Shown here piece after piece: positions 22,921-30,685 of a stretch of 60,321 nucleotides of DNA. The DNA is taken from positions 1-60,321 of the forward strand of contig CASGEB010000018.1 in assembly GCA_949300375.1 (NCBI GenBank), in the 5' to 3' direction. The position numbers were made by a program, and so were the translations under genes. Position 1 is the stretch's first letter, and every line of letters starts with the position of its first letter. This DNA comes from an uncultured Pseudomonadota bacterium (lineage in GTDB: Bacteria; Pseudomonadota; Alphaproteobacteria; RF32; CAG-239). The notes beneath the pieces were generated by a model. The model saw nothing but the letters and a program-made list of their open reading frames with translations, had not been told where the DNA came from and did not search any database.

Positions 22921-23745
22921 TTATTTTTTAGGATAATATTTGGGATAGTATTGTTGTACCATTTGGTTACAATCCCCATTAGGATTATTGTATCCCAATT
23001 TTCTGCCTTGCAAATTTGCCTGCATATCGGCATAGCTTTCTGAAAGAGTATTTGTTCCGGTTACAAGATCCAAAAATTCTTTCCCTCTAGATGCAATATC
23101 TGCTGTCCATGCTCCTACATCTCCTTGTTGAGCCAGCTTACAATTTAATAAAGCATGTTTATATTTATCATAATACTTAAATGGTGCTAACTCATTATAT
23201 AAATTATATCCATACTTTCCAGAAGCAGCTAATCGTTTAAAATTACTCCATGATGTAAAAGGTGATCTAACTCTATTATAAGTAACATCATCTTTTTGAA
23301 AAGGATAATCATTAACAGCATTGTATACTGCAGCTGCTTTTCCTATGTTTTCTCCCGCTTTATATGCCATTTGAACACCGCCATATACCGGATAAAACGC
23401 AGTATTTCCCATATTAGACATGGCCTGAGAAAGAGTATTTTTCAGAGGAAAGCCGGATTTTTGTTTAGACGCAAAGCCTTTTTGAAAAGCGGCGTTGGCA
23501 ATCTCAGGACTTATGGCCGAAGTCTGTGCCGACACTTGTTGAGGCTGTTGCGGTGCAGCAGGCTGAGCCGCAAACGACTGTGCCTGCGGCTGATATGGCG
23601 TCTGTTGCCAGTTTGGGGCAGATGTGTTGTATGGGGTTTGGTTTTGCGTCTGATATTGGGACTGACGTGACATTTCTTCCTGTTGTCTGCGCCAGTTTTT
23701 GGCCCATTCGTTCAGTTTGTCTTCAAGAAGTTTATTGGTTGGCAT
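22921..23745 (-). CDS. Chimeric virion-type protein with C-terminal serum amyloid A-like domain
   Basis: 274 aa. Residues 1-110 are Gln/Pro/Ala-rich with a helical start (MPTNKLLEDKLNEWAKNWRR) and normal phage GC. From about residue 140 the DNA turns AT-rich, and residues 193-248 follow the serum amyloid A pattern almost without gaps: DKY-x-HA (193-198), N201, A205, G208, G211-x-W213, S219, E223, G230, YAD (238-240), AN (243-244), GR (247-248), then a Pro/Tyr-rich end. Human SAA reads [20 protein letters not shown] and on in the same order. I infer an SAA-family (PF00277-like) domain fused to a phage backbone. It lies two genes after the capsid gene and before the small membrane cassettes. 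Role unknown; membrane or lipid binding is what animal SAA does. Confidence 0.65.
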   Translation of the reverse strand: MPTNKLLEDKLNEWAKNWRRQQEEMSRQSQYQTQNQTPYNTSAPNWQQTPYQPQAQSFAAQPAAPQQPQQVSAQTSAISPEIANAAFQKGFASKQKSGFPLKNTLSQAMSNMGNTAFYPVYGGVQMAYKAGENIGKAAAVYNAVNDYPFQKDDVTYNRVRSPFTSWSNFKRLAASGKYGYNLYNELAPFKYYDKYKHALLNCKLAQQGDVGAWTADIASRGKEFLDLVTGTNTLSESYADMQANLQGRKLGYNNPNGDCNQMVQQYYPKYYPKK

Positions 23746-23746
23746 T

Positions 23747-24316
23747 TTATTTCTCCTTTGTTTTAGCGGTTTCGGTTGATTCTCTCAACTGTGCCTGCAG
23801 TTGTTCGACTTTGTTTTGCAACTGTGCTATTGTCTGCCGGTATTTTTCTTCCTGTTTTTGCCAAGAGGCAATTTCGGAATTATGAGCAGAAGCGGCCAGG
23901 AACTTCTGTGCCAATTCCCGCTCCCGTCCGATTTCCAGCTGAACGGCTTTTTCCTCATTCAGTTCGGCCAGCGCTTCGACGGTAAAAATTCCGCGGATTT
24001 TCAAACTCTCTATTTCTCCGGCCGTCAAAAAGGCAAACTGCTCAAGCGGCGTTCCCTCTTTTATCTGCTTTTTCATCAGCTGATAGCGGGCATAAGCCGC
24101 CGGGAAACGCTCGATTTTCTCTTTGGTTGCCGGCTGGTCATAAATCTCCGACGGATTATCCTTAATCCGGATTTCTACAAAACAGACATTTTTAAAGACC
24201 GGAAAACCGTCTTTGGTCACTTCTTCCGTTTTGACCGAGCGGTCATAAAAACGGGCAACAATACCGTCTTCCGGATTGGTGTTTTGAGCAATTTTATCAA
24301 ATAAACTAAAATCCAT
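23747..24316 (-). CDS. Conserved podovirus virion-region protein, 189 aa
   Basis: ATG at 24316 (AAGGAAGACAA upstream). The first half contains FVEIRIKDNPSEIYDQPATK and ERFPAAYARYQ, the signature of an uncharacterised protein that follows the capsid gene in many alphaproteobacterial podoviruses. The last 50 residues are a coiled coil (EKYRQTIAQLQNKVEQLQAQ). No membrane span. Probably a minor capsid or scaffold-related protein; function not established. One base separates it from the chimeric SAA-like gene. Confidence 0.6.
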   Translation of the reverse strand: MDFSLFDKIAQNTNPEDGIVARFYDRSVKTEEVTKDGFPVFKNVCFVEIRIKDNPSEIYDQPATKEKIERFPAAYARYQLMKKQIKEGTPLEQFAFLTAGEIESLKIRGIFTVEALAELNEEKAVQLEIGRERELAQKFLAASAHNSEIASWQKQEEKYRQTIAQLQNKVEQLQAQLRESTETAKTKEK

Positions 24317-24336
24317 TTGTCTTCCTTTCCGTTGGT

Positions 24337-24372
24337 GTAAAAAAGAAGGAGGAGCCATAACAGCCCCTCCCG
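24337..24372 (-). terminator. Intrinsic terminator after the capsid gene
   Basis: GGGAGGGGC/GCTCCTCC stem, followed by T-rich sequence on the minus strand. Confidence 0.7.
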
Positions 24373-24390
24373 TTGTGCTTTTATTTTATA

Positions 24391-25386
24391 TTATTTGTCG
24401 TCTGCGCCGTTTGATGTTGTCGTTTTATTGAGCAAAACACCCTGCAAAGACGCATTGGACATGGTCATATTACCGGCCCAGCCGATAATCTTATAAATGG
24501 CGTCCTGATTGATGGCCGCACGCTCCCCGCCGATGACTTTCATATTGCGGTCTTTATGCGGACGCAGATATAAATAATCGGTATTGAGGAAGTACATCCG
24601 GTCTTCCGGGCAATGGCCGCCCTGCCCGCCGTCGCAAATTACGTCGGCGCCTTTGAAACGCAGGGTTGCAAAACCGGCATCGGCCATTTTCGGGTCGGTA
24701 TAGCGCTGCAGTGAAGCCATAGATTCTTCAAGCAGGCTGTACAAAGATGTTCCGGTAACAATCAAATCCGGTTTGTCGGTGCCGCGGCACAAAGACATAT
24801 ACAGTTTGTCCATGGTCGGGCGGATAGTTTCCACCGTCAGAGCCTCAGAAGCCGTTAAAGACTGGTTGCGCCAGAATTCGTGTCCGGCCGTTGCGCGGTT
24901 GATGCCTCCGACCGTGCCGGTAGACGGATTATCCGCAACCAGCAGTTTGAGCCCGCCGATTGCCTTGCCGGAAGATTCCGTACCGTCGCCGTAAATCGCG
25001 GCGGACATTTTGTTGCACATGGTCTTAACAGCATTGTCCACGCGTTTGACCATCAGTTCCATGATCTGGGCATCGCCGGAGTTGCGCAGCTGGTCTTCCC
25101 CGGAGATTGCAACCGGAACGGCACAGAGTTTGAGGGCGTATTCAGCTGCAGTAAACAACTGCTTGGGCGTGAAATTGATTGTATCATAGCCGGAATACCA
25201 AACCATATCGCCTTCGCCATATTCAAGTTCTTCCAGAATGCGGCTGCCGCCGGTAATTTCCTTGATATTGTCTTTTTCTTTCAGCCTTTTCAGCAAGGCG
25301 TTGTTTTTGGATATGTTATCCGACAAAGTGCCGGTGCGGCATTCCAGCGTGAAAGCCATTACATCATTAACAGGTAAAGCTGTCAT
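24391..25386 (-). CDS. Major capsid protein
   Basis: 331 aa. It has the size and pattern of the capsid family found with this type of portal: MELMVKRVDNAVKTMCNKMS, SAAIYGDGTES, GTDKPDLIVTGTSLYSLLEE, RFKGADVICDGG and a C-terminal WAGNMTMSNASLQGVLL. HK97-type fold is likely but cannot be proven from the sequence. It follows the scaffold gene and is bounded by its own terminator, as expected for the most abundant product. Confidence 0.8.
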   Translation of the reverse strand: MTALPVNDVMAFTLECRTGTLSDNISKNNALLKRLKEKDNIKEITGGSRILEELEYGEGDMVWYSGYDTINFTPKQLFTAAEYALKLCAVPVAISGEDQLRNSGDAQIMELMVKRVDNAVKTMCNKMSAAIYGDGTESSGKAIGGLKLLVADNPSTGTVGGINRATAGHEFWRNQSLTASEALTVETIRPTMDKLYMSLCRGTDKPDLIVTGTSLYSLLEESMASLQRYTDPKMADAGFATLRFKGADVICDGGQGGHCPEDRMYFLNTDYLYLRPHKDRNMKVIGGERAAINQDAIYKIIGWAGNMTMSNASLQGVLLNKTTTSNGADDK

Positions 25387-25417
25387 TTTTATTTTCCCTT
25401 TCTAAAAAAATTTAAGT

Positions 25418-26371
25418 TTAAAGTTGGTTGTTTCGATATTGTGCGACAATTGATTCCACGATCTCACGCGTCGTCATTTTGGAATAATCCGGTTTTGACT
25501 TCTGGCGTCCTTTCGGGGAGAATGACGCTTCTTTGGCCTTGACGGCCTCTTCGGCTTTGGATTTGATTGAAGCATCCGTATTGTCGGCAATCAGGCGGGT
25601 ACGGATGTTGGCATTTGCCCAAACCGCCATTTCATAGGCTTCTTCCAAATCCGCGGCCGCACCGGTCAGCAACAAACGGTAGACGACCGGTTTGACGCGG
25701 GCAAAGAACTCATGTTTGGCCCGGCCTTTTTCGTCCCGGGCTTCCATAAATTCTTTGAACAGGCGTTCTGCATCGCGCTGACGGGCAGCGGCGAAATCCT
25801 CATTGACTTTTTGAAAACGGCGCTCCAATTCGGTCAGTTTGCCGGCAATGCCGGAAACCTGCCGGACATATTCGCCCAACTGCGCCTTGTTTTCGACCGG
25901 AGCCGCCGCAAACAGCCGTCCGGCAACGCCATAATGTCCGGCCAGCTGGCGGAGCGTTTCTTCCGGACTGGTTTCCAGCGCATCATCCAACGCCGCCATA
26001 TATGCAAAATACTGCTGTGGCGAAAGAAAGCCGAAATTGCGGCGCAGGCGCTCCTGCCGTTCGCCGTAAACTTCTTTCATCCAACGACAATCTTCGATTT
26101 CTTGTCCGAGTTCCTTAAACGCGTGCGTAACGTCGGCCTCGCGTTCATGCAGAAATTTTCGGAATTCAAAAGGAAGATTGCGAAATATGCCGGCTAATTC
26201 CGGCGGATAAAATTCCGGAGCTTCGGCATAGGAATCTTCTGCGGCAGAAAGCTCCTGCGCCTCATTTCCGGAATAGCCGTTTGAAACCGTCTCCTGTGCC
26301 GCGGCGGCCTTTTGCCCCTCGCGGTACCGTCTGACGACTTCTTCCACAATTTTTTGGGTTTCACTACTCAT
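25418..26371 (-). CDS. Capsid scaffold-like protein
   Basis: 317 aa, highly charged and helical, with coiled-coil segments (ELERRFQKVNEDFAAARQRD) and a basic C-terminus (SPKGRQKSKPDYSKM) that could contact the capsid. Located directly before the major capsid gene, the usual scaffold position. No enzymatic motif. Call rests on position and composition. Confidence 0.65.
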   Translation of the reverse strand: MSSETQKIVEEVVRRYREGQKAAAAQETVSNGYSGNEAQELSAAEDSYAEAPEFYPPELAGIFRNLPFEFRKFLHEREADVTHAFKELGQEIEDCRWMKEVYGERQERLRRNFGFLSPQQYFAYMAALDDALETSPEETLRQLAGHYGVAGRLFAAAPVENKAQLGEYVRQVSGIAGKLTELERRFQKVNEDFAAARQRDAERLFKEFMEARDEKGRAKHEFFARVKPVVYRLLLTGAAADLEEAYEMAVWANANIRTRLIADNTDASIKSKAEEAVKAKEASFSPKGRQKSKPDYSKMTTREIVESIVAQYRNNQL

Positions 26372-26582
26372 TCCATATTTTCCTTTTATAGTTATGTAAA
26401 AAGGCGGCCATCGTTTCCCGATGTTCCGCCCGTTGTTGTTGCAGACGCACCTTCTTGCGAAAGTCGTCCGAATAATCGCCGGCCCAGGCCAGATTATTGG
26501 CTTTCAGCCAGCGGTTAATTTCTTCAAAAGAAGCCACGACCGTGCCATCCGGCAGCGTGACTTCGTCTTTTAACCGGCTCAT
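26364..26582 (-). CDS. Small phage protein, 72 aa
   Basis: MSRLKDEVTLPDGTVVASFE and INRWLKANNLAWAGDYSDDF suggest a small folded domain with a basic helical end (FRKKVRLQQQRAEHRETMAA). Its last codons overlap the start of the scaffold gene by 8 bases. No known family; probably morphogenetic by position. Confidence 0.6.
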   Translation of the reverse strand: MSRLKDEVTLPDGTVVASFEEINRWLKANNLAWAGDYSDDFRKKVRLQQQRAEHRETMAAFLHNYKRKIWNE

Positions 26583-26608
26583 GAAAAATTCTCCTTGTTT
26601 TCAGGCAT

Positions 26609-26634
26609 AAAAAAAGCCGCAGCAATTGTGCGGC
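26609..26634 (-). terminator. Intrinsic terminator at the start of the capsid unit
   Basis: CCGCA/TGCGG stem with a 7-base loop (CAATTGC), then seven T on the minus strand. It ends transcripts coming from the accessory block. Confidence 0.75.
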
Positions 26635-26680
26635 AGATAAAAAACGGGTAAAGGGCAAGAGTTTTGCTTATATATTTATC

Positions 26681-26708
26681 TTGACTTTCTCCCTTTTATT
26701 TTTATATT
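26681..26708 (+). promoter_or_regulatory. Plus-strand promoter for RNA copy 1
   Basis: TTGACT, 16 bases, TATATT; immediately followed by the dyad TCTCAG-ATTGTT-CTGAGA (26711-26728). Confidence 0.5.
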
Positions 26709-26714
26709 GTTCTC

Positions 26715-26882
26715 AGATTGTTCTGAGAGACCAGAAAGTGGTTGGTCACATATAAGAGTAATTTTATATTAGAGGATGATGGAGGCCCGCGACCGTCCAG
26801 AGCAATTTAGAAAAGCCTGAATATGACGATATTCTTGTTTTTCCAGAGCCGGGATATGACGATATCCCAGCTCTGTTTTTTT
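26715..26882 (+). ncRNA. Candidate small RNA, copy 1 (about 168 nt)
   Basis: From the predicted start after TATATT to a strong terminator: CAGAGC-cGGGATATGACGATATCCC-aGCTCTG then T7. Inside is a second hairpin, GAATAT-GACG-ATATTC, so the two hairpins share an ATATGACGATAT core. The 5' dyad and the terminator recur in copies at 27587 and 28445. No coding frame with a ribosome site. It runs antisense to the space after the minus-strand 26889 gene. Confidence 0.5.
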
Positions 26883-26888
26883 AATCTT

Positions 26889-27371
26889 CTATCCATTAGT
26901 TTCAATTAAATTAAAACTGTCTATTCCTATTTTAGCATATTGTAAAATTTTTTGATAATTTGCTTCATTAAAACCATAACCATTTGTAAGAATGGGCGAT
27001 CTACCTTTTTCTATTGCACATGCTAACCAATCAGAAACCATTTCTAAAAGATCTAAATCCGTCATTTTGTTACAATCATCATAATATTGTGGGTGATGAG
27101 AATTATTTTTATAATGATGTTCTATTGCTTTATTAACGATAGCTTTTTCTTCTGTAGTTAAGATTCTGGCGTGCTCTTTCTCATCCCCCAAAAGCATATA
27201 CCCTAAAAACTCATCACTACTAAATTTTGTTAAATCATGGGACTTTGCTCTTTCTAATAGACCCTTTTCATCAAAATTAAGAGAATAGCCTATTTTAAGC
27301 ATTATAGTTTTTACTAGTTCAATGTGTTTGTTTATACGTGCTTTATTTTCTTCTTCATAAAAAATTTTCAT
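26889..27371 (-). CDS. DUF5662-like phage protein
   Basis: 160 aa. AKSHDLTKFSSDEFLGYMLL, then AIEHHYKNNSHHPQYY and DLLEMVSDWLACAIEKG, give the His/Asp pattern of the DUF5662 group (HDxxKF, HHxxNNxHHP, DWxA), an HD-like helical fold often encoded by phages. Metal-dependent hydrolase activity is possible from the His/Asp set but not demonstrated. AT-rich (about one third GC) compared with the capsid genes. Located in the accessory block with the repeated RNA units. Confidence 0.65.
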   Translation of the reverse strand: MKIFYEEENKARINKHIELVKTIMLKIGYSLNFDEKGLLERAKSHDLTKFSSDEFLGYMLLGDEKEHARILTTEEKAIVNKAIEHHYKNNSHHPQYYDDCNKMTDLDLLEMVSDWLACAIEKGRSPILTNGYGFNEANYQKILQYAKIGIDSFNLIETNG

Positions 27372-27475
27372 TATTTTAACCTTGATTTGTATTTAGTTAA
27401 CAAAGTATAATTTTTGATAACATCATTTACATCTTTTTTGGCAAGCTCATCAAAATCAACATATATTCCTTTCAT
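27371..27475 (-). CDS. Very small protein, 34 aa
   Basis: MKGIYVDFDELAKKDVNDVI then KNYTLLTKYKSRLK. AAAGGAGA lies just before the ATG and the stop overlaps the next start (TAATG), so translation is coupled to the DUF5662-like gene. The leader is the same repeated sequence that precedes the 27680 gene. Possibly a leader peptide or a real small protein. Confidence 0.5.
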   Translation of the reverse strand: MKGIYVDFDELAKKDVNDVIKNYTLLTKYKSRLK

Positions 27476-27552
27476 GTTCTCTCCTTTGATAATAATAGTA
27501 ATCATAATAATTGAGCACAATAATTTTACAAGTAATAATTTAATTTTCGGGC

Positions 27553-27580
27553 TTGACTTTCTTAAAACAAATGCTACATT
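27553..27580 (+). promoter_or_regulatory. Plus-strand promoter for RNA copy 2
   Basis: TTGACT, 16 bases, TACATT, followed by the same CTCAG-ATTGTT-CTGAG dyad. Confidence 0.5.
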
Positions 27581-27586
27581 GTTCTC

Positions 27587-27681
27587 AGATTGTTCTGAGG
27601 GCCAGAAAATCACGCAGTGGTATCCACTAGTTTTTGTTTTTCCAGAGCCGGGATATGACGATGTCCCAGCTCTGTTTTTTT
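27587..27681 (+). ncRNA. Candidate small RNA, copy 2 (about 95 nt)
   Basis: Same 5' dyad and same terminator hairpin (27643-27674, then T7) as copies 1 and 3; it lacks the middle GAATATGACGATATTC hairpin. The whole 27480-27680 interval matches 28336-28556 almost base for base. Confidence 0.5.
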
Positions 27682-28333
27682 AATCTTCTATCCAAAAATT
27701 TTCAGAAGTGACCGGTGTAAACTCTTTTTTATCAAAAAAGAAAGTCTTACTATATACTTTCCAATCGGCGTTTATATCATCACCATCCCAATTATAGTGT
27801 ATATCAAGCAACGGATCCAAAAGATTGGATAAGTCAAACTGTACAGAAGTTATCATTCTGCCGTTATTGGGGCTTACCGCTTCCAGTGCATCAATAACAA
27901 CCCTGTTATTCATTTTAACGGTTAGGTAAAATTGCTGATAAATACCAGCGCTCCCTTCACTGGAAGGAAATTGATATTTATCTCCGATTTTATAATTTTT
28001 TTTCGGATTAAGCGCGTTTATCTGCACCTCAAATGTCCTGTCATCAATTTTGCAGAAAACGTTATAGCTCTTTTGCCACAATATTTTGTCATTATTATCA
28101 AGCTTATAAAGCGTCTGCAAATTATATAATCCGTATTTTTGAATATAATCCGCAGACTGTGTCAGCAATTTTTCCTGCAGTTCTTTACTGGTACGAGGAT
28201 GTTCTACTGTCATATACAGGCTTTTTAGTTCCGGCCGGCACTCAATGCGCAAAAAATCATTCCAAAAATCAGCTTTGGCAGAATTGCAACATAATATTCC
28301 GGCGAGCAATATTAAAATAACATATTTTTTCAT
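27680..28333 (-). CDS. Exported protein of unknown function, 217 aa
   Basis: ATG at 28333 with AAAGGAGA upstream. The signal peptide is MKKYVILILLAGILCCNSAK with cleavage near ADF. The mature part is mostly beta and polar (QINALNPKKNYKIGDKYQF, MITSVQFDLSNLLDPLLDIH). AT-rich, no recognised domain. Cys at 16 and 17 might allow a lipoprotein, but the +1/-3 context is poor. Bounded by two copies of the RNA unit, so it looks like an inserted cargo gene; a lysogenic-conversion role is conceivable. Confidence 0.6.
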   Translation of the reverse strand: MKKYVILILLAGILCCNSAKADFWNDFLRIECRPELKSLYMTVEHPRTSKELQEKLLTQSADYIQKYGLYNLQTLYKLDNNDKILWQKSYNVFCKIDDRTFEVQINALNPKKNYKIGDKYQFPSSEGSAGIYQQFYLTVKMNNRVVIDALEAVSPNNGRMITSVQFDLSNLLDPLLDIHYNWDGDDINADWKVYSKTFFFDKKEFTPVTSENFWIED

Positions 28334-28410
28334 GTCCTCTCCTTTGATAATAATAGTAATCATAATAATTGAACACAATAATTTTACAAGCAATAATTTA
28401 ATTTTCGGGC

Positions 28411-28438
28411 TTGACTTTCTTAAAACAAATGCTACATT
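28411..28438 (+). promoter_or_regulatory. Plus-strand promoter for RNA copy 3
   Basis: TTGACT, 16 bases, TACATT, then the same dyad. Identical to copy 2. Confidence 0.5.
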
Positions 28439-28444
28439 GTTCTC

Positions 28445-28555
28445 AGATTGTTCTGAGGGCCAGAAAATCACGCAGTGGTATCCACTAGTTCCTGAATATG
28501 ACGATATTCTTGTTTTTCCAGAGCCGGGATATGACGATGTCCCAGCTCTGTTTTT
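28445..28555 (+). ncRNA. Candidate small RNA, copy 3 (about 111 nt)
   Basis: Contains dyad, GAATATGACGATATTC hairpin and terminator hairpin (28519-28550, T5). The terminator and middle hairpin are antisense to the last 20 codons of the minus-strand 28485 gene. Confidence 0.5.
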
Positions 28556-28685
28556 GCTTTTCTGCCTCCTGTTGAGCGCGGATGTTTTTTACAATATTTG
28601 TCATTATTCTGTGTGTTTTGTTTAATGAAGTGATTTTGGGATGATTCAAATATTCTTCATCTGTTAAATGATCATAACTTCCCAT
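28485..28685 (-). CDS. Small protein, 66 aa, with repeat-derived C-terminus
   Basis: MGSYDHLTDEEYLNHPKITS starts after AAGGAGAAA. The last 20 residues, SWDIVISRLWKNKNIVIFRN, are encoded by the complement of the RNA-unit hairpins, so a repeat has replaced or extended the original end. The N-terminal part is polar and helical with no known family. It lies between portal and accessory block. Confidence 0.5.
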   Translation of the reverse strand: MGSYDHLTDEEYLNHPKITSLNKTHRIMTNIVKNIRAQQEAEKQKQSWDIVISRLWKNKNIVIFRN

Positions 28686-28718
28686 CAAATTTTCTCCTTA
28701 CTAAAAAATTAAATACAA

Positions 28719-28748
28719 AAAAGCAGGCAGAAAGATTCCTGCCTGCGG
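28719..28748 (-). terminator. Intrinsic terminator after the portal gene
   Basis: GCAGGCAG/CTGCCTGC stem and T6 on the minus strand. Confidence 0.85.
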
Positions 28749-28765
28749 TTAAGACGGAATCCCGG

Positions 28766-30685
28766 TCAGAATTCCTTTACAAATCCGGATGAGATGTTTC
28801 CGGGATTGTCAGAGAAAGGCGCCGAAGCGGTATTTTTCTCCGGCATTTTCTCAAGCTGGGCGGTTTTCAACCGTGCCTGCATTTCCATTTCTTTGTTGGT
28901 CATATAGAGTTTGTTTTGCTCAACCCACTCTTTTAACTGCAATTCACGGGCTTTTAAGTTGTTTTTCTCCCGTTCCAATTGATACTGCGCCGCGGCTTTT
29001 TCCCGCTCCAGAGCCAGAGCCTCGTTTTGCTTTTGCGGCAGGGGTTCGTCCGGCTTATTCAGCTCCAGTTCAATATCGTTAAAAACTTTTTCAACCGTTG
29101 CCGTAAACTGGCGGGATTTCGGCATTGTTACCACAACCGACATTATCATCTGACGGTACAACGGCAACAGCAGCGGCTGGCTTGATACGGTTTGAAAAGC
29201 TTTTGCAATCAGCTCATTGACGGTGTTTATGCCTTCCAGCGTCTTCGCAGTTTCCTGCGCCTGCTGAAAAGCAACGTCGGTTTCCACGCCCAGCACCATA
29301 CCGCGCAGGCTGCCGGTTTTTAACAACCGGACGGCATCTTTGGCCAGCGCCGTATTTTGCCCTTCTTCCGGCGGCAAAAATCCCAGCAGCGTTTCTTCCG
29401 AAAAACAACGGCAGATAATCTCCGCCTTAATCCGGAACAAATCTCCGATAAAGCGCTGCATATCGTTTTGGCGGTCCTGATTGCGCAAAGTGCCGAAATT
29501 GGTCTTTTCACGGACGGCCGTGGCCGTATCGCCGGGGTTGGAACTGCCGCGCATAATATCCGACACGCCGGTTACATCAAAAATCTTGGCAATAATATCC
29601 TGCCTTCGGGCAGCCAGTTGTTCCAGAGCCGTTACATACTGCTCAACCGGAACAAAGTCTATAATCCCGCGAATGCCGCCGTTGTCTTTGAGTTTTTGAA
29701 AATCATTGAGCGACACAAGCGTTATGTCCTTGTTCAGGATGCTCTTTAACTCGGGAAAAGAATTGTCATAACAGCCGGAGACTTTCAGCGCCTTCATCGT
29801 CAGGCGCATCCGGCTGTTAATGCCGTCCAGCTCAGAGAGCATTTCCTTTATCATCGAATAGTCCGGCGTCGGGATAATGCTGTTATTGGTCATGGTGGCA
29901 AAAACCGGTTTCGGACAAGGGAAAAAGCCTTTCAGCCCGAAAGGATCGTTTGCGACTTTCAGAAATCCGTTTTTATATTCTTTACAAAGCCAATAGACTT
30001 TTCGCGTCGTCTTGTCCCAGACTTCATAAACACAAACGTCTTTTTTGGCGTAGTCTTTTTCATCGGGACGGATTATAAACGGCGCCAGATGTTCACCAAA
30101 CAGTTCAACCGCTTCCGCCTTGCCCAGATGAATCCTCTTGGCAATCCAGGCCGCGTCTTCCCAAATGCCTACCCTGTCGCAATCAGCAATAAAATCGGCA
30201 GGATCGACATAGACGGTTTCTACTCTTTCGCCAACCTTGACCTCAATTTCTTTTTCTGGATTTTCACTGTCCGGCAAAGTACGGAACTCCGGAATATACT
30301 GTTCCCAGACAAGCCCCATGCCTGATATCAGAAAATCATTGCGGGCATATTTTAACACGCTGTCGAAATCAAATTGCTCCATATTCCAGGCCAGCGCCTT
30401 TTCTAAAATCCGACAAGCCAGCGTTTCTACCGGATCTGCGTTTTTGTTGCGGCGTTCAATATACGGTTTGGGCTGCTTGAAATATAAAAAGGGCTTCAGC
30501 GTCTCAACCGTCGACCAAAAGATATTGTAACGGCCGGCACGAGCTATGTCCGACATTTGGTCTTTATAATAATTTCTGGTTTCGGCCACCAGGCGGTGGT
30601 ATTTTTCATAATGCCGTTCCGCCGCGGACAAACGCTCTATCCAGGTTTCAACTTCGTTTTTATATACGGGGATTATATTACTCAT
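28766..30685 (-). CDS. Portal protein
   Basis: 639 aa. The pattern of podovirus-type portals is clear: TRNYYKDQMSDIARAGRYNI and STVETLKPFLYFKQPKPYIE at the start, VDPADFIADCDRVGIWEDAA in the middle, DVTGVSDIMRGSSNPGDTAT for the wing/clip region, and a C-terminal charged coiled coil (ALALEREKAAAQYQLEREKN). It forms the dodecameric DNA entry vertex. It overlaps the GroES-like gene by 8 bases and ends at a strong terminator. Confidence 0.85.
   Translation of the reverse strand: MSNIIPVYKNEVETWIERLSAAERHYEKYHRLVAETRNYYKDQMSDIARAGRYNIFWSTVETLKPFLYFKQPKPYIERRNKNADPVETLACRILEKALAWNMEQFDFDSVLKYARNDFLISGMGLVWEQYIPEFRTLPDSENPEKEIEVKVGERVETVYVDPADFIADCDRVGIWEDAAWIAKRIHLGKAEAVELFGEHLAPFIIRPDEKDYAKKDVCVYEVWDKTTRKVYWLCKEYKNGFLKVANDPFGLKGFFPCPKPVFATMTNNSIIPTPDYSMIKEMLSELDGINSRMRLTMKALKVSGCYDNSFPELKSILNKDITLVSLNDFQKLKDNGGIRGIIDFVPVEQYVTALEQLAARRQDIIAKIFDVTGVSDIMRGSSNPGDTATAVREKTNFGTLRNQDRQNDMQRFIGDLFRIKAEIICRCFSEETLLGFLPPEEGQNTALAKDAVRLLKTGSLRGMVLGVETDVAFQQAQETAKTLEGINTVNELIAKAFQTVSSQPLLLPLYRQMIMSVVVTMPKSRQFTATVEKVFNDIELELNKPDEPLPQKQNEALALEREKAAAQYQLEREKNNLKARELQLKEWVEQNKLYMTNKEMEMQARLKTAQLEKMPEKNTASAPFSDNPGNISSGFVKEF

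Noticed and set aside
27371..27613. Longer start for the 34-aa and 217-aa genes, adding a shared 46-residue N-terminus
   Set aside because: The shared part is the repeated promoter/leader; AAAGGAGA sits directly before the internal ATGs at 27475 and 28333, and the 217-aa protein then begins with a proper signal peptide.
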